Source: an uncultured Lachnospiraceae bacterium
GTDB lineage: Bacteria > Bacillota > Clostridia > Lachnospirales > Lachnospiraceae
Direction: 5' to 3'
Assembly (NCBI GenBank): GCA_910578715.1
Contig: CAJTRL010000100.1
Span: forward strand, 1 to 6,802
DNA length: 6,802 nucleotides
In this document: piece after piece, positions 6,658 through 6,802 of the stretch
Layout: every line of letters starts with the position of its first letter
Numbering within the stretch: the stretch's first letter is position 1
The notes under the pieces: model-generated
Databases searched by the model: none
What the model was told of the DNA's origin: nothing
Seen by the model: only the letters and a program-made list of their open reading frames with translations
Made by a program: the position numbers and the translations under genes

Positions 6658-6720
6658 TAAGGACTTTGGGAAATAATCGGGAACTGTTACGGAACATGTG
6701 GCCTTCGCTTCGGAAGCGCA

Positions 6721-6749
6721 TTGCATTTTTTACTTCTTTACCGTATAAT
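6721..6749 (+). promoter_or_regulatory. Possible outward plus-strand promoter
   Basis: TTGCAT (6721-6726), a 17-base spacer, then a perfect TATAAT (6744-6749). Transcription would start near 6756 and run out of the window. No gene in the window depends on it. An ATG at 6779 opens an 8-codon frame to the edge, but it has no good ribosome site. The promoter may instead be a chance match in an AT-rich gap. Confidence 0.3.
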
Positions 6750-6773
6750 CCCGAGTTTGACACTTGCGAAGAT

Positions 6774-6802
6774 AAAAAATGGCTACAAACCCAGTAATAA
6801 TA
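6774..6802 (-). terminator. Apparent half of an intrinsic terminator, cut by the window end
   Basis: On the minus strand the sequence reads ACTGGGTTTGTAGCC (6795-6781), then A and six T residues (6779-6774). This is the layout of a terminator's 3' arm and U-tract. The matching 5' arm would lie beyond 6802, so the hairpin cannot be confirmed here. If correct, it ends a minus-strand gene located to the right of the window. Confidence 0.35.

Noticed and set aside
6706..6718. Small palindrome CGCTT-CGG-AAGCG followed, eight bases later, by a T6 run
   Set aside because: The stem is only 5 bp and is too far from the T-run for a convincing terminator. No gene on the plus strand ends just before it.
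6757..6762. Perfect TTGACA on the plus strand
   Set aside because: The sequence 17 bases downstream is TGGCTA, which is not a usable -10 box, so it is probably a chance match.
6779..6802. Possible start of a plus-strand gene (ATG then seven open codons)
   Set aside because: There is no clear ribosome site, and the same bases fit better as one arm of a terminator; the fragment is too short to call.

Overview
The window holds five complete protein-coding genes in two convergent transcription units. The base composition is moderate, the ribosome binding sites are purine-rich, and one gene belongs to a DUF4364-type winged-helix family. Together with a membrane-anchored DUF5722-like protein, these point to an anaerobic Firmicute of the Clostridia, most likely a Lachnospiraceae member. 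That assignment rests on recognising families by eye, not on a search.

Left unit, plus strand (about 1-3878). The first 217 bases contain a striking 22-bp inverted repeat (39-103), then a plausible promoter and the AAA+ ATPase gene rarA (218-1555). The next gene (1542-3878) overlaps the end of rarA by 14 bases. It encodes a 778-residue predicted type II membrane protein: a very charged cytoplasmic tail, one membrane helix, a helical stalk, and a large exported domain that looks like a clan GH-A-type glycoside hydrolase barrel (DUF5722-like).

Between the units (3879-3931) the two transcripts meet at a strong 12-bp hairpin (3918-3946). It probably acts as a shared terminator, and the last four codons and stop of the minus-strand gene lie inside it.

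Right unit, minus strand (6657 down to 3932). A promoter at 6629-6657 and a good ribosome binding site lead into a short-form malic enzyme (5450-6604). Four bases later comes a TIGR01212/YtqA-type radical SAM protein (4489-5445), whose stop overlaps the start of a DUF4364-type winged-helix protein (3932-4492) as ATGA. The spacing makes this a tight three-gene operon. Malic enzyme makes pyruvate and reduced cofactor. The radical SAM family has been linked to tRNA wobble-uridine modification. The small winged-helix protein may be a regulator, but nothing in the sequence shows its target.

The right edge (6605-6802) is intergenic. It holds the malic enzyme promoter, a possible outward plus-strand promoter (6721-6749), and what looks like half of an intrinsic terminator cut off by the window end. 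No rRNA, tRNA, CRISPR array, transposase or phage gene is visible. No clearly new multi-gene system is present. The most unusual items are the membrane-anchored hydrolase-like protein coupled to rarA and the near-perfect inverted repeat upstream of rarA.
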